Numbered from the stretch's first letter, positions 29,839 to 39,106 are shown. The stretch: DNA of 64,000 nt from Mesorhizobium_K sp040049215 (GCF_040049215.1 NZ_JBDZDN010000001.1:2418001-2482000); one strand, 5' to 3'. Numbers and translations are program-made. The notes: a model not told the origin generated them from the letters alone.

Positions 29839-30585
29839 TTGCAGCCGGCACTCATTCCAGCAGGCACATCATGGTTCTCGAGAACCTCGCCAGATTCGAC
29901 ACTTGGGGCGAACCTCGTCGCATTTACCGAACCGTTCCTGAACGACTACTTCAGGGCGAATTTCTATCACCTCAAAGGCCGCGATCTCGACCTCGTCGTT
30001 GACGCCGGCATGGGGCTGGCGCCGCTTGCCCCGCTGCTCGACCTGACACCGGGCAAGCCGGTGCTGGCGGCCGCCACCCACATCCATGCCGACCATGTCG
30101 GGTCGCTCTTCGAGTTTTCCGAACGCGCCGGGCCGAGGCTGGAGGCCGAAGCCTTCGCGACGATGGGGGATCGCTGGACCTTTGCCGACGAGTTCCGCTC
30201 GCTCGCCGAACCGGTGACGCGGCTGCCGCATGTCGGCTGGCGGGCGGCGGATTACCTCATTGAGCCAGCGCCGCTGACGCGTATCCTCGACGGGGGTGAC
30301 CGCATCGACCTTGGCGACCGCAGCTTCACCGTGCTCAACTTGCCCGGCCATTCCTTCGGTTGCATCGGGCTCTACGACGAGCGCGACGGCCTGCTGTTTT
30401 CCGGCGACGCGATCTACGACGACACGCTGATCGACGACATGTGGTGCTCGAACCGGGACGACTATCGCGCCACGATGCTCCGCCTCATCGACCTGCCGGT
30501 ACGTGTCGTCCATGGCGGCCACGGCGAAAGCTTCGGCGAGCCGCGGCTGAAGGAGATCGCGCGGGAGTATCTCGAGCGGCCTTGA
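29839..30585 (+). CDS. MBL-fold metallohydrolase
   Basis: I choose TTG 29839 because GGAGG (29827-29831) lies 7 bases upstream and no in-frame ATG begins before the conserved domain. The 248-residue product carries the metallo-beta-lactamase signature: HIHADHVGSL (HxHxDH, about 76-81), NLPGHSFGCIGLYD (metal His), LLFSGDAIYDD (bridging Asp) and VVHGGHGESFG (last His). All metal ligands are present, so it is probably an active hydrolase. The family includes glyoxalase II, lactonases and nucleases; the substrate is not evident. Neighbours (small protein, LysE) give no firm clue. Confidence 0.85.
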   Translation: MQPALIPAGTSWFSRTSPDSTLGANLVAFTEPFLNDYFRANFYHLKGRDLDLVVDAGMGLAPLAPLLDLTPGKPVLAAATHIHADHVGSLFEFSERAGPRLEAEAFATMGDRWTFADEFRSLAEPVTRLPHVGWRAADYLIEPAPLTRILDGGDRIDLGDRSFTVLNLPGHSFGCIGLYDERDGLLFSGDAIYDDTLIDDMWCSNRDDYRATMLRLIDLPVRVVHGGHGESFGEPRLKEIAREYLERP

Positions 30586-30661
30586 ACGCCGCTCAAGCAC
30601 GAACCACTTTACAAATGGCGCGAGCGGGAGATTTATCCTCCCCATTGATAGGAAGATAAGA

Positions 30662-31285
30662 ATGTCCGTCGAAACCTGGCTCGCTTTCGTTGCCGCCTCC
30701 TCGATCCTTCTCATCATTCCAGGGCCGACCATCCTGCTCGTCGTCTCCTACGCGCTGGGGCAGGGCTGGCGTACCGCTCTGCCGATGGCGATCGGCGTGG
30801 CGCTCGGCGACTTCACGGCCATGACGCTGTCCATGCTCGGCATCGGCGCGCTGCTTGCGGCCTCGGCAACGGTGTTCACGGCGCTGAAGTGGATCGGCGC
30901 AGCCTATCTGATCTATCTCGGCATCAAGCTTTTCCGCGCCGGCGGCGCTCTGAACGCCGAGCCGAGGACAGACGCCGCGTCCTCCGCCAGGATGATGGCG
31001 CATGCCTGGCTGGTCACCGCGCTCAACCCCAAGAGCATCACCTTCTTTGTCGCCTTCCTGCCGCAGTTCCTCGACCGCCATGCCGATTTCTGGACGCAGA
31101 TGCTGGTCTTCGAAGCGACGTTCCTGGTGCTCGCCTTCGCCAATGCTTTCGGCTACGCGCTGGTGGCGGCTCGTGCGCGCAATGTCGTCAGGAACCCGAA
31201 GGCGATCCGCATCTTCAACCGCACGGGAGGCACGCTGCTGGTGGGCGCAGGCATCGCTACCGTCGCCATGCGTTCGGGCAACTGA
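30662..31285 (+). CDS. LysE family amino-acid exporter
   Basis: The 207-residue protein starts MSVETWLAFVAASSILLIIPGPTILLVVS, with the LysE/RhtB hallmark PGP in the first helix (about 19-21), and shows about six membrane helices. A second conserved segment is AWLVTALNPKSITFFVAFLPQF (about 114-135), with the typical NPK motif. It would export amino acids or derivatives such as threonine or homoserine lactone from the cytoplasm. It precedes a TPR protein gene by 11 bases, probably in one transcript. Confidence 0.93.
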   Translation: MSVETWLAFVAASSILLIIPGPTILLVVSYALGQGWRTALPMAIGVALGDFTAMTLSMLGIGALLAASATVFTALKWIGAAYLIYLGIKLFRAGGALNAEPRTDAASSARMMAHAWLVTALNPKSITFFVAFLPQFLDRHADFWTQMLVFEATFLVLAFANAFGYALVAARARNVVRNPKAIRIFNRTGGTLLVGAGIATVAMRSGN

Positions 31286-31296
31286 GGCAGGCGCGG

Positions 31297-32649
31297 ATGG
31301 CCGAAAAGGACAGCCTCGGCCTGACGCTTTCGGGTGCCGATATTGCCGGCGCGGCGCATTACGCCAAGGCGCTGCACGAGTTGCAGTGCTTCATCGGCGA
31401 TCCGGTGGCCACGATCGATGCAGCGATCGCCGGGAGCCCGGACTTCGTCATGGCGCATGTGTTCAAGGGCTATCTCTACGGCCTGTCGACCGACCACGAG
31501 GCGACCCCGATCGTGAAAGCCTGCCATGAGGCGGCCGCCAGGCTGCCTGCGACCGGCCGCGAGCGTGGCCATGTCGCCGCGCTCGGCTTTCTCGCCGAGG
31601 GACGCTGGCACGAAGCCGGCCGCGTGCTGGAAGATGTCTCGATCGACGAGCCGCGCGACGCGCTCGGCCTGCTCGCCGGCCACCAGATCGACTTCTTCAC
31701 CGGCAATTCGCGCATGTTGCGCGACCGCATAGCCCGCGCCATGCCTGCATGGTCGGAGGGCATGGCCGGCTACCATGCGACGCTCGCCATGCAGGCCTTC
31801 GGCTTCGAGGAAATGGGCGACTATGCCCGCGCCGAGATGCTGGGCCGGCGGGCAATCGAGTCCGAGCCGCGCGACGGCTGGGCTCAACACGCCGTCGCCC
31901 ACGTTATGGAAATGCAGTGCCGCCAGCGCGACGGCATCGCCTGGATGCGGCACAATACCGACGACTGGGCCGGCGACAGTTTTCTCCAGGTGCACAATTG
32001 GTGGCACCTCGCGCTGTTCCACTACGAACTCGGCGAGACGGATGAGGCGCTGGCGCTGTTCGACGCGCCGATCTACGGCAAGCATTCGACGCTGGCGCTC
32101 AACATGCTCGACGCCTCGGCCTTGCTCTGGCGGCTGCATCTTCGCGGCGTCGATGTTGGCGACCGCTGGGCCGCGCTCGCCGCCAACTGGGCGCCCAAGG
32201 CCAAGGACGGCAATTACGCCTTCAACGACGCGCATGCGATGATGGCCTTCGTCGGCGCCGGGCTCGACGAGTCGGCGCGGCTTCTGCTCGAGGCGCAGCG
32301 CCATGCCATGGCCGGCAGCGGCGACAATGCCGGCTTTACACGCGATGTCGGCCACCCTCTCACGCTCGCCATCAAGGCGTTCGGCGACGGCGACTATGCG
32401 GAAACGGTGGCCTTGCTTCGGCCGATCCGTTCCATCGCCTACCGCTTCGGCGGCAGCCATGCTCAGCGCGACGTCATCGATCTCACGCTGATCGAGGCGG
32501 CCTTTCGTGCGGGTGACACAGCGCTCGCCGGCGCACTCTCGGCCGAACGCGCGGCGGCGCGTCCGGACAGCCCGCTTTCGCAGTTCTTCATGCGCCGGGC
32601 GACCGAGCTCGCCGCCAAGACAGCTTTCGCGGAATATCAATCCGTCTGA
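31297..32649 (+). CDS. tetratricopeptide repeat protein, TTC38-like
   Basis: The start at ATG 31297 lies 11 bases after lysE. The 450-residue protein is all-helical and begins MAEKDSLGLTLSGADI; TPR-like units are seen, for example FEEMGDYARAEMLGRRAIES (about 170-190), followed by the conserved DGWAQHAVAHVMEMQ and VHNWWHLALFHYELGE segments that mark the TTC38 group. These motifs with several His and Trp residues suggest a specific pocket, but no activity is established for the family. It lies before xylB, separated by 140 bases. Confidence 0.85.
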   Translation: MAEKDSLGLTLSGADIAGAAHYAKALHELQCFIGDPVATIDAAIAGSPDFVMAHVFKGYLYGLSTDHEATPIVKACHEAAARLPATGRERGHVAALGFLAEGRWHEAGRVLEDVSIDEPRDALGLLAGHQIDFFTGNSRMLRDRIARAMPAWSEGMAGYHATLAMQAFGFEEMGDYARAEMLGRRAIESEPRDGWAQHAVAHVMEMQCRQRDGIAWMRHNTDDWAGDSFLQVHNWWHLALFHYELGETDEALALFDAPIYGKHSTLALNMLDASALLWRLHLRGVDVGDRWAALAANWAPKAKDGNYAFNDAHAMMAFVGAGLDESARLLLEAQRHAMAGSGDNAGFTRDVGHPLTLAIKAFGDGDYAETVALLRPIRSIAYRFGGSHAQRDVIDLTLIEAAFRAGDTALAGALSAERAAARPDSPLSQFFMRRATELAAKTAFAEYQSV

Positions 32650-32673
32650 TTTTTTGCGAAACGCGAAAAAAAT
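32649..32673. promoter_or_regulatory. AT-rich dyad upstream of xylBA
   Basis: ATTTTTTGCG (32649-32658) and CGCGAAAAAAAT (32662-32673) form a near-perfect inverted repeat with one extra G. It starts in the stop codon of the TPR gene. It could terminate that transcript in either direction or serve as an operator for a xylose regulator. A TTGACT -35-like box follows at 32679. Confidence 0.4.
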
Positions 32674-32789
32674 CTGGTTTGACTAGTTGCGCCCTATGCG
32701 ATTTTGCGCTGTAGGATTTGCCCGGAGGAAACGCGGCGCGAAAATCGGCGACCCGCATGACGGCCGGTCCAACGGCCGGGAGGAACGGC

Positions 32790-34241
32790 ATGTATCTCGG
32801 CATCGATCTCGGCACGTCGAGCGTCAAGACGCTGCTGATCGATTCAAGCCAGGTGGCCGTCGCCTCGGCCACCGCGCCGGTCGAACTGTCGCGCCCGCAT
32901 CCCGGCTGGTCCGAGCAAGACCCCGCCGACTGGATCGCCGCGACCGAACAGGCGCTTGACGAACTGAAGGCGAAACACGGCGTGGAGCTTGCCGCGGTGA
33001 AAGGCATCGGCCTTTCCGGCCACATGCACGGCGCGACCCTGCTCGATGCCGGCGACAAGGTGCTGCGCCCCTGCATCATGTGGAACGATACCAGAAGCCA
33101 CGCCGAGGCGGCGAAGCTCGATGCCGATCCGCGCTTCCGGAAAATCACCGGCAACATCGTGTTCCCCGGCTTCACAGCACCCAAACTTGCTTGGGTGAAG
33201 AACCATGAGCCAGTCGTCTTCGCCAAGGTTGCCAAGGTGCTGCTGCCGAAGGACTACCTGCGCCTCTGGCTGACCGGCGAGCATATGTCGGAAATGTCGG
33301 ATTCGGCGGGCACGTCCTGGCTCGACGTCGACAAGAGGCGCTGGTCGCCGGAACTGCTCGCCGCGACTGAACTAACTGAACAGCAGATGCCGCGCCTCGT
33401 CGAAGGCACCGAACCGGCGGGCAAGCTCCGCGCCGAACTCGCCTCGCAATGGGGCCTGAAGGCCGGAATCCCGGTGGCCGGGGGAGCAGGCGACAACGCA
33501 GCGTCCGCCTGCGGCATGGGCACGGTGAAGCCCGGCCATGCTTTCGCCTCGCTCGGCACGTCGGGCGTGCTCTTCGCGGCCAACGGCGCGTACCTGCCCA
33601 ACCCCGAAAGCGCGGTGCACACATTCTGCCATGCGCTGCCCAACACCTGGCACCAGATGGGCGTCATCCTGTCGGCGACCGACTCGCTCAACTGGCTCTG
33701 CGAGATCACCGGCAAGAACGCCGGCGACCTGACCGCGGAACTGGGCGACAGTCTCAAGGCGCCGACCGGCGTGACGTTCCTCCCCTACCTCTCGGGCGAA
33801 CGCACGCCGCACAATGACGCCGTCATCCGCGGCTCTTTCACCGGGCTCGGTCACGAAGCGACCCGCGCCACCCTGACCCAGGCCGTGCTTGAAGGCGTGG
33901 CCTTCGCCTTCCGCGACAGTCTCGAAGCCCTGCGCGCCGCCGGCACCGAGCTGACGCGCGTTACTGCGATAGGCGGCGGCTCGCGCTCGCGCTACTGGCT
34001 GAAGGCGATGGCCACCGCGCTAGACATGCCGGTCGACATTCCGGCCGACGGCGATTTTGGCGCGGCGTTCGGCGCTGCGCGGCTCGGCCTCATCGCCGCC
34101 GAGAAGGCCGATCCGTTCACGGTCTGCACCGCGCCTGCGACCGACGAGACGATCGAGCCCGACGCCAAGCTCGCCGGCGCATATTCCGAAGCCTACCAGC
34201 GCTACCGCGCGCTCTATCCCGCCATCAGAGGAGTTTCGTGA
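32790..34241 (+). CDS. xylB: xylulokinase
   Basis: ATG 32790 follows GGGAGGA. The 483-residue FGGY kinase begins MYLGIDLGTSSVKTLLID and contains the xylulokinase sugar-site motif SGHMHGATLLD (about 74-84), WNDTRS, the GGAGDNAASACGMGTV segment with catalytic Asp (about 230-245), and the ATP-binding AIGGGSRSRYWLK (about 393-405). It phosphorylates D-xylulose with ATP. Its stop overlaps the xylA start (TGATG), so the two are translationally coupled. No xylose transporter or XylR-like regulator gene is adjacent. Confidence 0.95.
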   Translation: MYLGIDLGTSSVKTLLIDSSQVAVASATAPVELSRPHPGWSEQDPADWIAATEQALDELKAKHGVELAAVKGIGLSGHMHGATLLDAGDKVLRPCIMWNDTRSHAEAAKLDADPRFRKITGNIVFPGFTAPKLAWVKNHEPVVFAKVAKVLLPKDYLRLWLTGEHMSEMSDSAGTSWLDVDKRRWSPELLAATELTEQQMPRLVEGTEPAGKLRAELASQWGLKAGIPVAGGAGDNAASACGMGTVKPGHAFASLGTSGVLFAANGAYLPNPESAVHTFCHALPNTWHQMGVILSATDSLNWLCEITGKNAGDLTAELGDSLKAPTGVTFLPYLSGERTPHNDAVIRGSFTGLGHEATRATLTQAVLEGVAFAFRDSLEALRAAGTELTRVTAIGGGSRSRYWLKAMATALDMPVDIPADGDFGAAFGAARLGLIAAEKADPFTVCTAPATDETIEPDAKLAGAYSEAYQRYRALYPAIRGVS

Positions 34242-35551
34242 TGCCAACCGGCTTTTTCGGCGACATCAAAAAGGTCAAATATGAGGGGCCGGACAGCACC
34301 AATCCGCTCGCCTACCGCTTCTACAACAAGGACGAGGTGGTTGCCGGCAAGCGTCTCGAAGACCATCTGCGTTTTGCCGTCGCCTACTGGCATTCGTTTG
34401 CATGGGAGGGTGGGGACCCGTTCGGCGGGCGCACCTTCGAGCGGCCGTGGTACGGCGACACGATGGAGCTTGCGAAGCTGAAGGCCGACGTCGCCTTCGA
34501 GATGTTCACCCTGCTCGGCGTGCCCTACTACTGCTTCCACGACGCGGATGTACGGCCCGAGGGCAAGACCTTTGCGGAAAGCGCCGCGCGCCTCGACGAG
34601 ATCGCGGACTATTTCGCCAAGAAGCAAAAACAGACCGGCGTCAAGCTGCTCTGGGGCACGGCGAACCTCTTCTCCAATCGACGCTTCATGGCGGGTGCGG
34701 CTACCAATCCCGATCCAGACGTTTTCGCCTACTCCGCCGCGACGGTGAAGGCCTGCATGGACGTGACAAAGCGCCTCGGGGGCGAGAACTACGTGCTGTG
34801 GGGCGGCCGCGAGGGCTATGAGACCTTGCTCAACACCGATCTCAAGCGCGAGCGCGAGCAGGCCGGACGCTTCCTGTCGCTGGTCGTCGACTACAAGAAG
34901 AAGATCGGCTTCAAGGGCACGATCCTGATCGAGCCGAAGCCGCAGGAGCCGACCAAGCACCAGTACGACTACGACGTTGCCACCGTCTACGGCTTCCTCA
35001 AGGATTTCGGCCTGGAGAAGGAGGTCAAGGTCAACATCGAGCAGGGCCACGCGATCCTCGCCGGCCATACTTTCGAGCACGAATTGGCGCTAGCCGCCTC
35101 GCTCGGCATCTTCGGCTCGATCGACATGAACCGCAACGACTACCAGTCCGGCTGGGACACCGACCAGTTCCCGAACAACGTGCCGGAAATGGCGCTGGCT
35201 TACTACCAGGTTCTGCAGGCCGGCGGCTTCAAGACCGGCGGCACCAACTTCGACGCCAAGCTCCGCCGCCAGTCGATCGACCCTCAGGATCTACTGATCG
35301 GCCATATCGGTGCGATGGATTGCTGCGCGCGCGGCCTGAAAGCCGCGGCGAAGATGATCGAGGACAAGGCACTGTCCGGACCTCTCGAGGAACGCTACGC
35401 AGGCTGGCGCACGGCGGAGGGCCGGGCGATGCTGTCAGGCAAGCGTTCGCTGGAAGAAATCGCCGAGCGCGTGGTGAAGAAGAAGATCGAGCCGCAGCCG
35501 AAATCCGGCCGGCAGGAATTGTTGGAGAACATCGTCAACCGCTACGTCTGA
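34241..35551 (+). CDS. xylA: xylose isomerase
   Basis: The 436-residue protein matches the longer class II xylose isomerases: active-site HDADVRPEG (catalytic His, about 101), VLWGGREGYETLLNT (about 186-200), IEPKPQEPTKHQYDYD (metal site, about 231-246), NIEQGHAILAGHTFEHEL and DMNRNDYQSGWDTDQFPNN (about 296-314). It interconverts D-xylose and D-xylulose with two divalent cations. It starts at 34241 inside the xylB stop codon, with AGAGGAG upstream. A clear terminator follows. Confidence 0.97.
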   Translation: MPTGFFGDIKKVKYEGPDSTNPLAYRFYNKDEVVAGKRLEDHLRFAVAYWHSFAWEGGDPFGGRTFERPWYGDTMELAKLKADVAFEMFTLLGVPYYCFHDADVRPEGKTFAESAARLDEIADYFAKKQKQTGVKLLWGTANLFSNRRFMAGAATNPDPDVFAYSAATVKACMDVTKRLGGENYVLWGGREGYETLLNTDLKREREQAGRFLSLVVDYKKKIGFKGTILIEPKPQEPTKHQYDYDVATVYGFLKDFGLEKEVKVNIEQGHAILAGHTFEHELALAASLGIFGSIDMNRNDYQSGWDTDQFPNNVPEMALAYYQVLQAGGFKTGGTNFDAKLRRQSIDPQDLLIGHIGAMDCCARGLKAAAKMIEDKALSGPLEERYAGWRTAEGRAMLSGKRSLEEIAERVVKKKIEPQPKSGRQELLENIVNRYV

Positions 35552-35560
35552 CTGGAAAGC

Positions 35561-35590
35561 ACGGCTTTGCCGGCTTGGCAAAGCCGTTCT
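35561..35590 (+). terminator. terminator after xylA
   Basis: ACGGCTTTGCC (35561-35571) pairs perfectly with GGCAAAGCCGT (35577-35587) around a 5-base loop, followed by TCTCTTC. It begins about 10 bases after the xylA stop. Confidence 0.75.
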
Positions 35591-35688
35591 CTTCAGAGAA
35601 GGCTTGCCGCGACGATGGTAATAAAAGTGTCGCCGGTTCGACATGTCTTTGCCTTCAGCCTGTCACGAACGACGGCTAGGTTGGGCAT

Positions 35689-35931
35689 ATGGAAACGAAC
35701 CGTACGAAGACACATCCGCAGAGCGGCTTCGACGCGCAGGTCGGAGCTTTGCTCGATCGAATCCATGAGTCGGCCTCGATCGTCGACAGCCTGATGGCAA
35801 TGCCCTTGCCCGGCGAGGACAATGCCCCGCCGGAATGGGACGCGGCGGTTTCGCGCCGGCTGGAAAGCCGGCTTGCCGCCGCCATGCGGTCCATGATCGA
35901 GTCCGACGAGCCCGAACGCCGCAGCGCTTAG
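35689..35931 (+). CDS. hypothetical small acidic protein
   Basis: The 80-residue frame starts METNRTKTHPQSGFDAQVGALL and ends in PERRSA. It is helical and rich in Met, Glu and Ser/Ala (for example LDRIHESASIVDSLMAMPLP), with no cysteine, signal peptide or known domain. An AGG lies 8 bases upstream of the ATG. It converges on the GlxA-family gene, 58 bases away. Coding is plausible but not proven. Confidence 0.45.
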   Translation: METNRTKTHPQSGFDAQVGALLDRIHESASIVDSLMAMPLPGEDNAPPEWDAAVSRRLESRLAAAMRSMIESDEPERRSA

Positions 35932-35989
35932 CAATTCCAGGAAAAGTGGAGACCGATTTTTCCGCCGGGAATTGCGACAAAACAAGAGG

Positions 35990-36970
35990 TCAATCCTTCC
36001 GCAAGGCGGTCGGCGACCTGCCGAACGATCGCGAAAAGGCTCGCGAGAACGCCGCAGCCGAGGAAAAGCCGGTGCGTGCTGCGATGTCGGCCATCGGAAC
36101 TCTGGTGTCGACAACGAGTTTTCGCGCCGCCGTCAGCCTGAGCCTCAGATAGTATGCGCCCGGTGTCTCGCCGATCGACTTGTTGAAGATGCCTTCCAGC
36201 GTGCGTGGCGTCACGCCTGCTCGCTTCGCTATGGCGGCCATGCCGAGCGGCTGGTCGACATGCGCCTCCATCAGCCGGATCGCCTGGGCGAGGCGCGGGT
36301 CGTAGCCGTCGAGTCGGCCGAGCGAGACCAACGGCTGCGCGTCGGTCGCGGCGCGCGACTGGTCGTAGATGAAGACGCTGGCGACATCAAGCGCGGCAGC
36401 CATGCCGAGCCGCGACCGTACGAGATGCAGCATCAGGTCGAAGGTGGGCGAAGCGCCGCCGGTGGTGAAGACCGGCCCGTCGATGACGTAGCGGTCTGGC
36501 CGCACATCGGTGCCTGGAAAGGCGGCGGCGAAATCCTCCATATCCTCCCAGTGGGTGGTCGCCGCGCGCCCTTCCAGCAGCCCCGCCCGTGCCACCAGCC
36601 AGGTGCCGGCCTCGACCCCGCCGCAGGCGCGCGCCGAACGTGCGGCGCGGCGCAATCCCTGCAGGAAGCTCCCGGTGGCGTACCCCTGGGTGCCGAAACC
36701 GGCGACAACGACGATCATGTCGGTCTTGGCTGCAGGATCGAACTTGCCGCTGACCGCCACGGGCAGGCCGCAGGTGGTCATTGCCGGATCGCCGCTCACC
36801 GAGACAAGTTTGAAGTTAAATAGAATTTCGCCGGCGATGCGGTTAGCCGCGCGCAACGGGTCGATAGCCGAGGCCACGCACATAATCGAGGCGCCGGAGA
36901 AAACGAGAAATGTAACGTCGAGCGGCGTGCGCTCGGGCTGGAAGATGCCAGGCCTTTCGTTTTTTGCCAT
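35990..36970 (-). CDS. GlxA family transcriptional regulator (DJ-1/PfpI plus AraC HTH), CdhR-like
   Basis: The 326-residue protein has an N-terminal DJ-1/PfpI-like domain (about 18-180; VTFLVFSGASIMCVASAIDP and the nucleophile-elbow region GGVEAGTWLVARAG) and a C-terminal AraC-type double helix-turn-helix (about 225-320; MAAIAKRAGVTPRTLEGIFN and IAARTGFSSAAAFSRAFSRSFG). In Pseudomonas such a protein, CdhR, activates carnitine dehydrogenase genes. Here it is divergent from the carnitine module, 70 bases from the cleavage-enzyme gene, so it is the probable activator of that operon, responding to carnitine. Confidence 0.88.
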   Translation of the reverse strand: MAKNERPGIFQPERTPLDVTFLVFSGASIMCVASAIDPLRAANRIAGEILFNFKLVSVSGDPAMTTCGLPVAVSGKFDPAAKTDMIVVVAGFGTQGYATGSFLQGLRRAARSARACGGVEAGTWLVARAGLLEGRAATTHWEDMEDFAAAFPGTDVRPDRYVIDGPVFTTGGASPTFDLMLHLVRSRLGMAAALDVASVFIYDQSRAATDAQPLVSLGRLDGYDPRLAQAIRLMEAHVDQPLGMAAIAKRAGVTPRTLEGIFNKSIGETPGAYYLRLRLTAARKLVVDTRVPMADIAARTGFSSAAAFSRAFSRSFGRSPTALRKD

Positions 36971-37040
36971 GTTGTATTCGTAAAACGCAAAGCAAGCGGC
37001 TGCAAGTCACGGCAAGATCGATCAATCCAGGGAGAGAGAC

Positions 37041-37958
37041 ATGCCGCTAGCCATGAACCGCGAGGTTTTCATCACCTGTGCCGTGACCGGATCGGGCGGC
37101 ACCCAGGACCGCAGCCCGCATGTGCCGCGTTCGCCCAAGCAAATCGCGGACTCGGCGATCGAGGCGGCCAAGGCCGGTGCCGCCATCGTGCATTGCCATG
37201 TGCGCGACCCCGAAACAGGCAGGCCGCGCCGCGACGTCTCGCTCTACCGCGAGGTGACCGAGCGCATCCGCGACGCCAACGTCGATGTGGTGCTGAACCT
37301 GACGGCCGGCATGGGCGGCGACATGGTGTTCGGTCCGGTCGAGAGCCCGCTGCCGCTCAAGGAGCAGGGCACCGACATGGGCGGCGCGTCGAACCGCGTC
37401 GAGCATGTCAGGCAGTGCCTGCCGGAGATCTGCACGCTCGACTGCGGCACGATGAATTTCAACGAAGCCGACTATGTGATGACCAATACGCCGGGCATGC
37501 TGCGCGCCATGGGCGGCATGATGACGGCGATGGGCGTGAAGCCCGAGATCGAAGCTTTCGACACTGGGCATCTGTGGTTCGCCAAGCAGCTCGTCGAGGA
37601 AGGCGTGCTGAAGCCGGATGCGCTGGTGCAGCTCTGCATGGGCGTGCCGTGGGGCGCGCCTGACGATCTCAACACCTTCATGGCGATGGTGAACAACGTG
37701 CCGTCCACCTGGACCTGGTCGGCGTTTTCGCTCGGCCGCAACCAGATGGCCTATGCAGCGGCGGCCGTGATCGCGGGCGGCAATGTGCGTGTCGGACTGG
37801 AAGACAATCTGTGGCTCGACAAGGGAGTGCTCGCCACCAACGCGCAGCTCGTCGAGAGGGCCGTCACCGTCATCGAGAACATCGGCGCGCGGGTCATCGG
37901 GCCTGAGGAAGTGCGCAAGAAGCTCAACCTCACCAAGCGCGCGCCGGTGGCGGCATAA
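37041..37958 (+). CDS. beta-keto acid cleavage enzyme (BKACE), 3-dehydrocarnitine-cleaving
   Basis: GGGAGAGAG precedes ATG 37041. The 305-residue TIM-barrel protein (formerly DUF849) starts MPLAMNREVFITCAVTGSGG and shows the zinc site HCHVRDPETGR (about 53-63) and the conserved GGASNRVEH and PEICTLDCGTMNF segments. Family members transfer the acyl moiety of a beta-keto acid to acetyl-CoA, giving acetoacetate and a new CoA thioester. With carnitine dehydrogenase 14 bases downstream, the substrate is most likely 3-dehydrocarnitine, giving betainyl-CoA. It is the first gene of the operon. Confidence 0.9.
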   Translation: MPLAMNREVFITCAVTGSGGTQDRSPHVPRSPKQIADSAIEAAKAGAAIVHCHVRDPETGRPRRDVSLYREVTERIRDANVDVVLNLTAGMGGDMVFGPVESPLPLKEQGTDMGGASNRVEHVRQCLPEICTLDCGTMNFNEADYVMTNTPGMLRAMGGMMTAMGVKPEIEAFDTGHLWFAKQLVEEGVLKPDALVQLCMGVPWGAPDDLNTFMAMVNNVPSTWTWSAFSLGRNQMAYAAAAVIAGGNVRVGLEDNLWLDKGVLATNAQLVERAVTVIENIGARVIGPEEVRKKLNLTKRAPVAA

Positions 37959-37972
37959 TTGGGGACAATGAC

Positions 37973-39106
37973 ATGACCATTGAGAAGGCGGCCGCGATCG
38001 GCGGTGGGGTGATCGGAGCGGGCTGGGTTGCCCGGCTGCTGCTCAACGGCATCGACGTGTCGATCTACGATCCCGATCCGGAGGCTTCTCGCAAGGTCGG
38101 CGAGGTGATGAAGGGCGCACGGCGCGCCTACAGGAAGATGCTGCCCGGCGGGCTGCCCAAGGAGGGCAAGCTCACCTTCGCCAAGACGATCGCCGAGGCG
38201 GTGGCCGATGCGGACTTCATCCAGGAAAGCGTGCCGGAACGGCTGGACCTCAAGCACAAGGTGCTGGCCGAGATCGATCTGTATGCGCCGGCCAACGCCA
38301 TCGTCGCCTCGTCGACATCGGGCATCCTGCCGTCCGACATGCAGGTGGCGATGAAGAAGCATCCCGAGCGGCTGGTCGTCGGCCATCCGTTCAACCCCGT
38401 CTACCTGCTGCCGCTGGTCGAGATCGTCGGCGGACAGCAGACGTTTCCGGAGGCGATCGAGGTCGCCAAGGAAATCTACGCCTCGATCGGCATGAAGCCG
38501 GTGGTGATCCGCAAGGAGATCGAGGCGTTCGTCGGCGACCGCCTGCTGGAAGCGGCATGGCGCGAGGCGCTTTGGCTGATCAAGGACGGTATCTGCACGG
38601 TCGAGGAACTCGACGACATCATGCGTTACTCGTTCGGCATCCGCTGGGCGCAGATGGGCATGTTCCAGGTCTATCGCGTGGCGGGCGGCGAGGCCGGCAT
38701 GCGCCACTTCATGGCGCAGTTCGGGCCGTGCCTGAAATGGCCGTGGACCAAGCTGATGGACGTGCCGGAGTTCAACGACGAGCTGGTCGATCTCATCACC
38801 GAGCAATCCGACGACCAGGCGCATGGCCTGTCGATCCGCGAGCTGGAAAAGATCCGCGACGACAATCTGGTCGCGATCATGGAAGCGCTCGGCAAGCAGA
38901 ACAAGGGCAAGGGCTGGGGCGCCGGCGAGCTCTACAACGGCTATACGAAACAGTTGTCGAAGCTCGCGTCGAAGAAGGCGAAGCCGGCGCTGAAGAGCAA
39001 GGTCGCGAAGTCGGCGGCCAAGGCGAAGGCGACGAAGCCCGTGAAGAAGTCTGCTGCGAAGGCAGTGAAAAAGACCGCCAAGAAGGCTGGCAAGAAGAAG
39101 GGCTGA
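37973..39106 (+). CDS. lcdH: carnitine 3-dehydrogenase with histone H1-like C-terminal tail
   Basis: Residues 1 to about 315 form a 3-hydroxyacyl-CoA dehydrogenase-type enzyme: AIGGGVIGAGWVARLLLNG (Rossmann, about 8-26), SSTSGILPS, catalytic His in GHPFNPVYLLPLVEIVGG (about 141-158), and the carnitine dehydrogenase trait RYSFGIRWAQMG. It oxidises L-carnitine to 3-dehydrocarnitine with NAD+. From about residue 330 a tail of 48 residues is 20 Lys and 13 Ala, of the AAKAVKKTAKK type seen in histone H1 and bacterial AlgP-like proteins. Many rhizobial homologues instead carry a fused thioesterase domain here. The downstream gene starts 5 bases after the stop. Confidence 0.92.
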   Translation: MTIEKAAAIGGGVIGAGWVARLLLNGIDVSIYDPDPEASRKVGEVMKGARRAYRKMLPGGLPKEGKLTFAKTIAEAVADADFIQESVPERLDLKHKVLAEIDLYAPANAIVASSTSGILPSDMQVAMKKHPERLVVGHPFNPVYLLPLVEIVGGQQTFPEAIEVAKEIYASIGMKPVVIRKEIEAFVGDRLLEAAWREALWLIKDGICTVEELDDIMRYSFGIRWAQMGMFQVYRVAGGEAGMRHFMAQFGPCLKWPWTKLMDVPEFNDELVDLITEQSDDQAHGLSIRELEKIRDDNLVAIMEALGKQNKGKGWGAGELYNGYTKQLSKLASKKAKPALKSKVAKSAAKAKATKPVKKSAAKAVKKTAKKAGKKKG

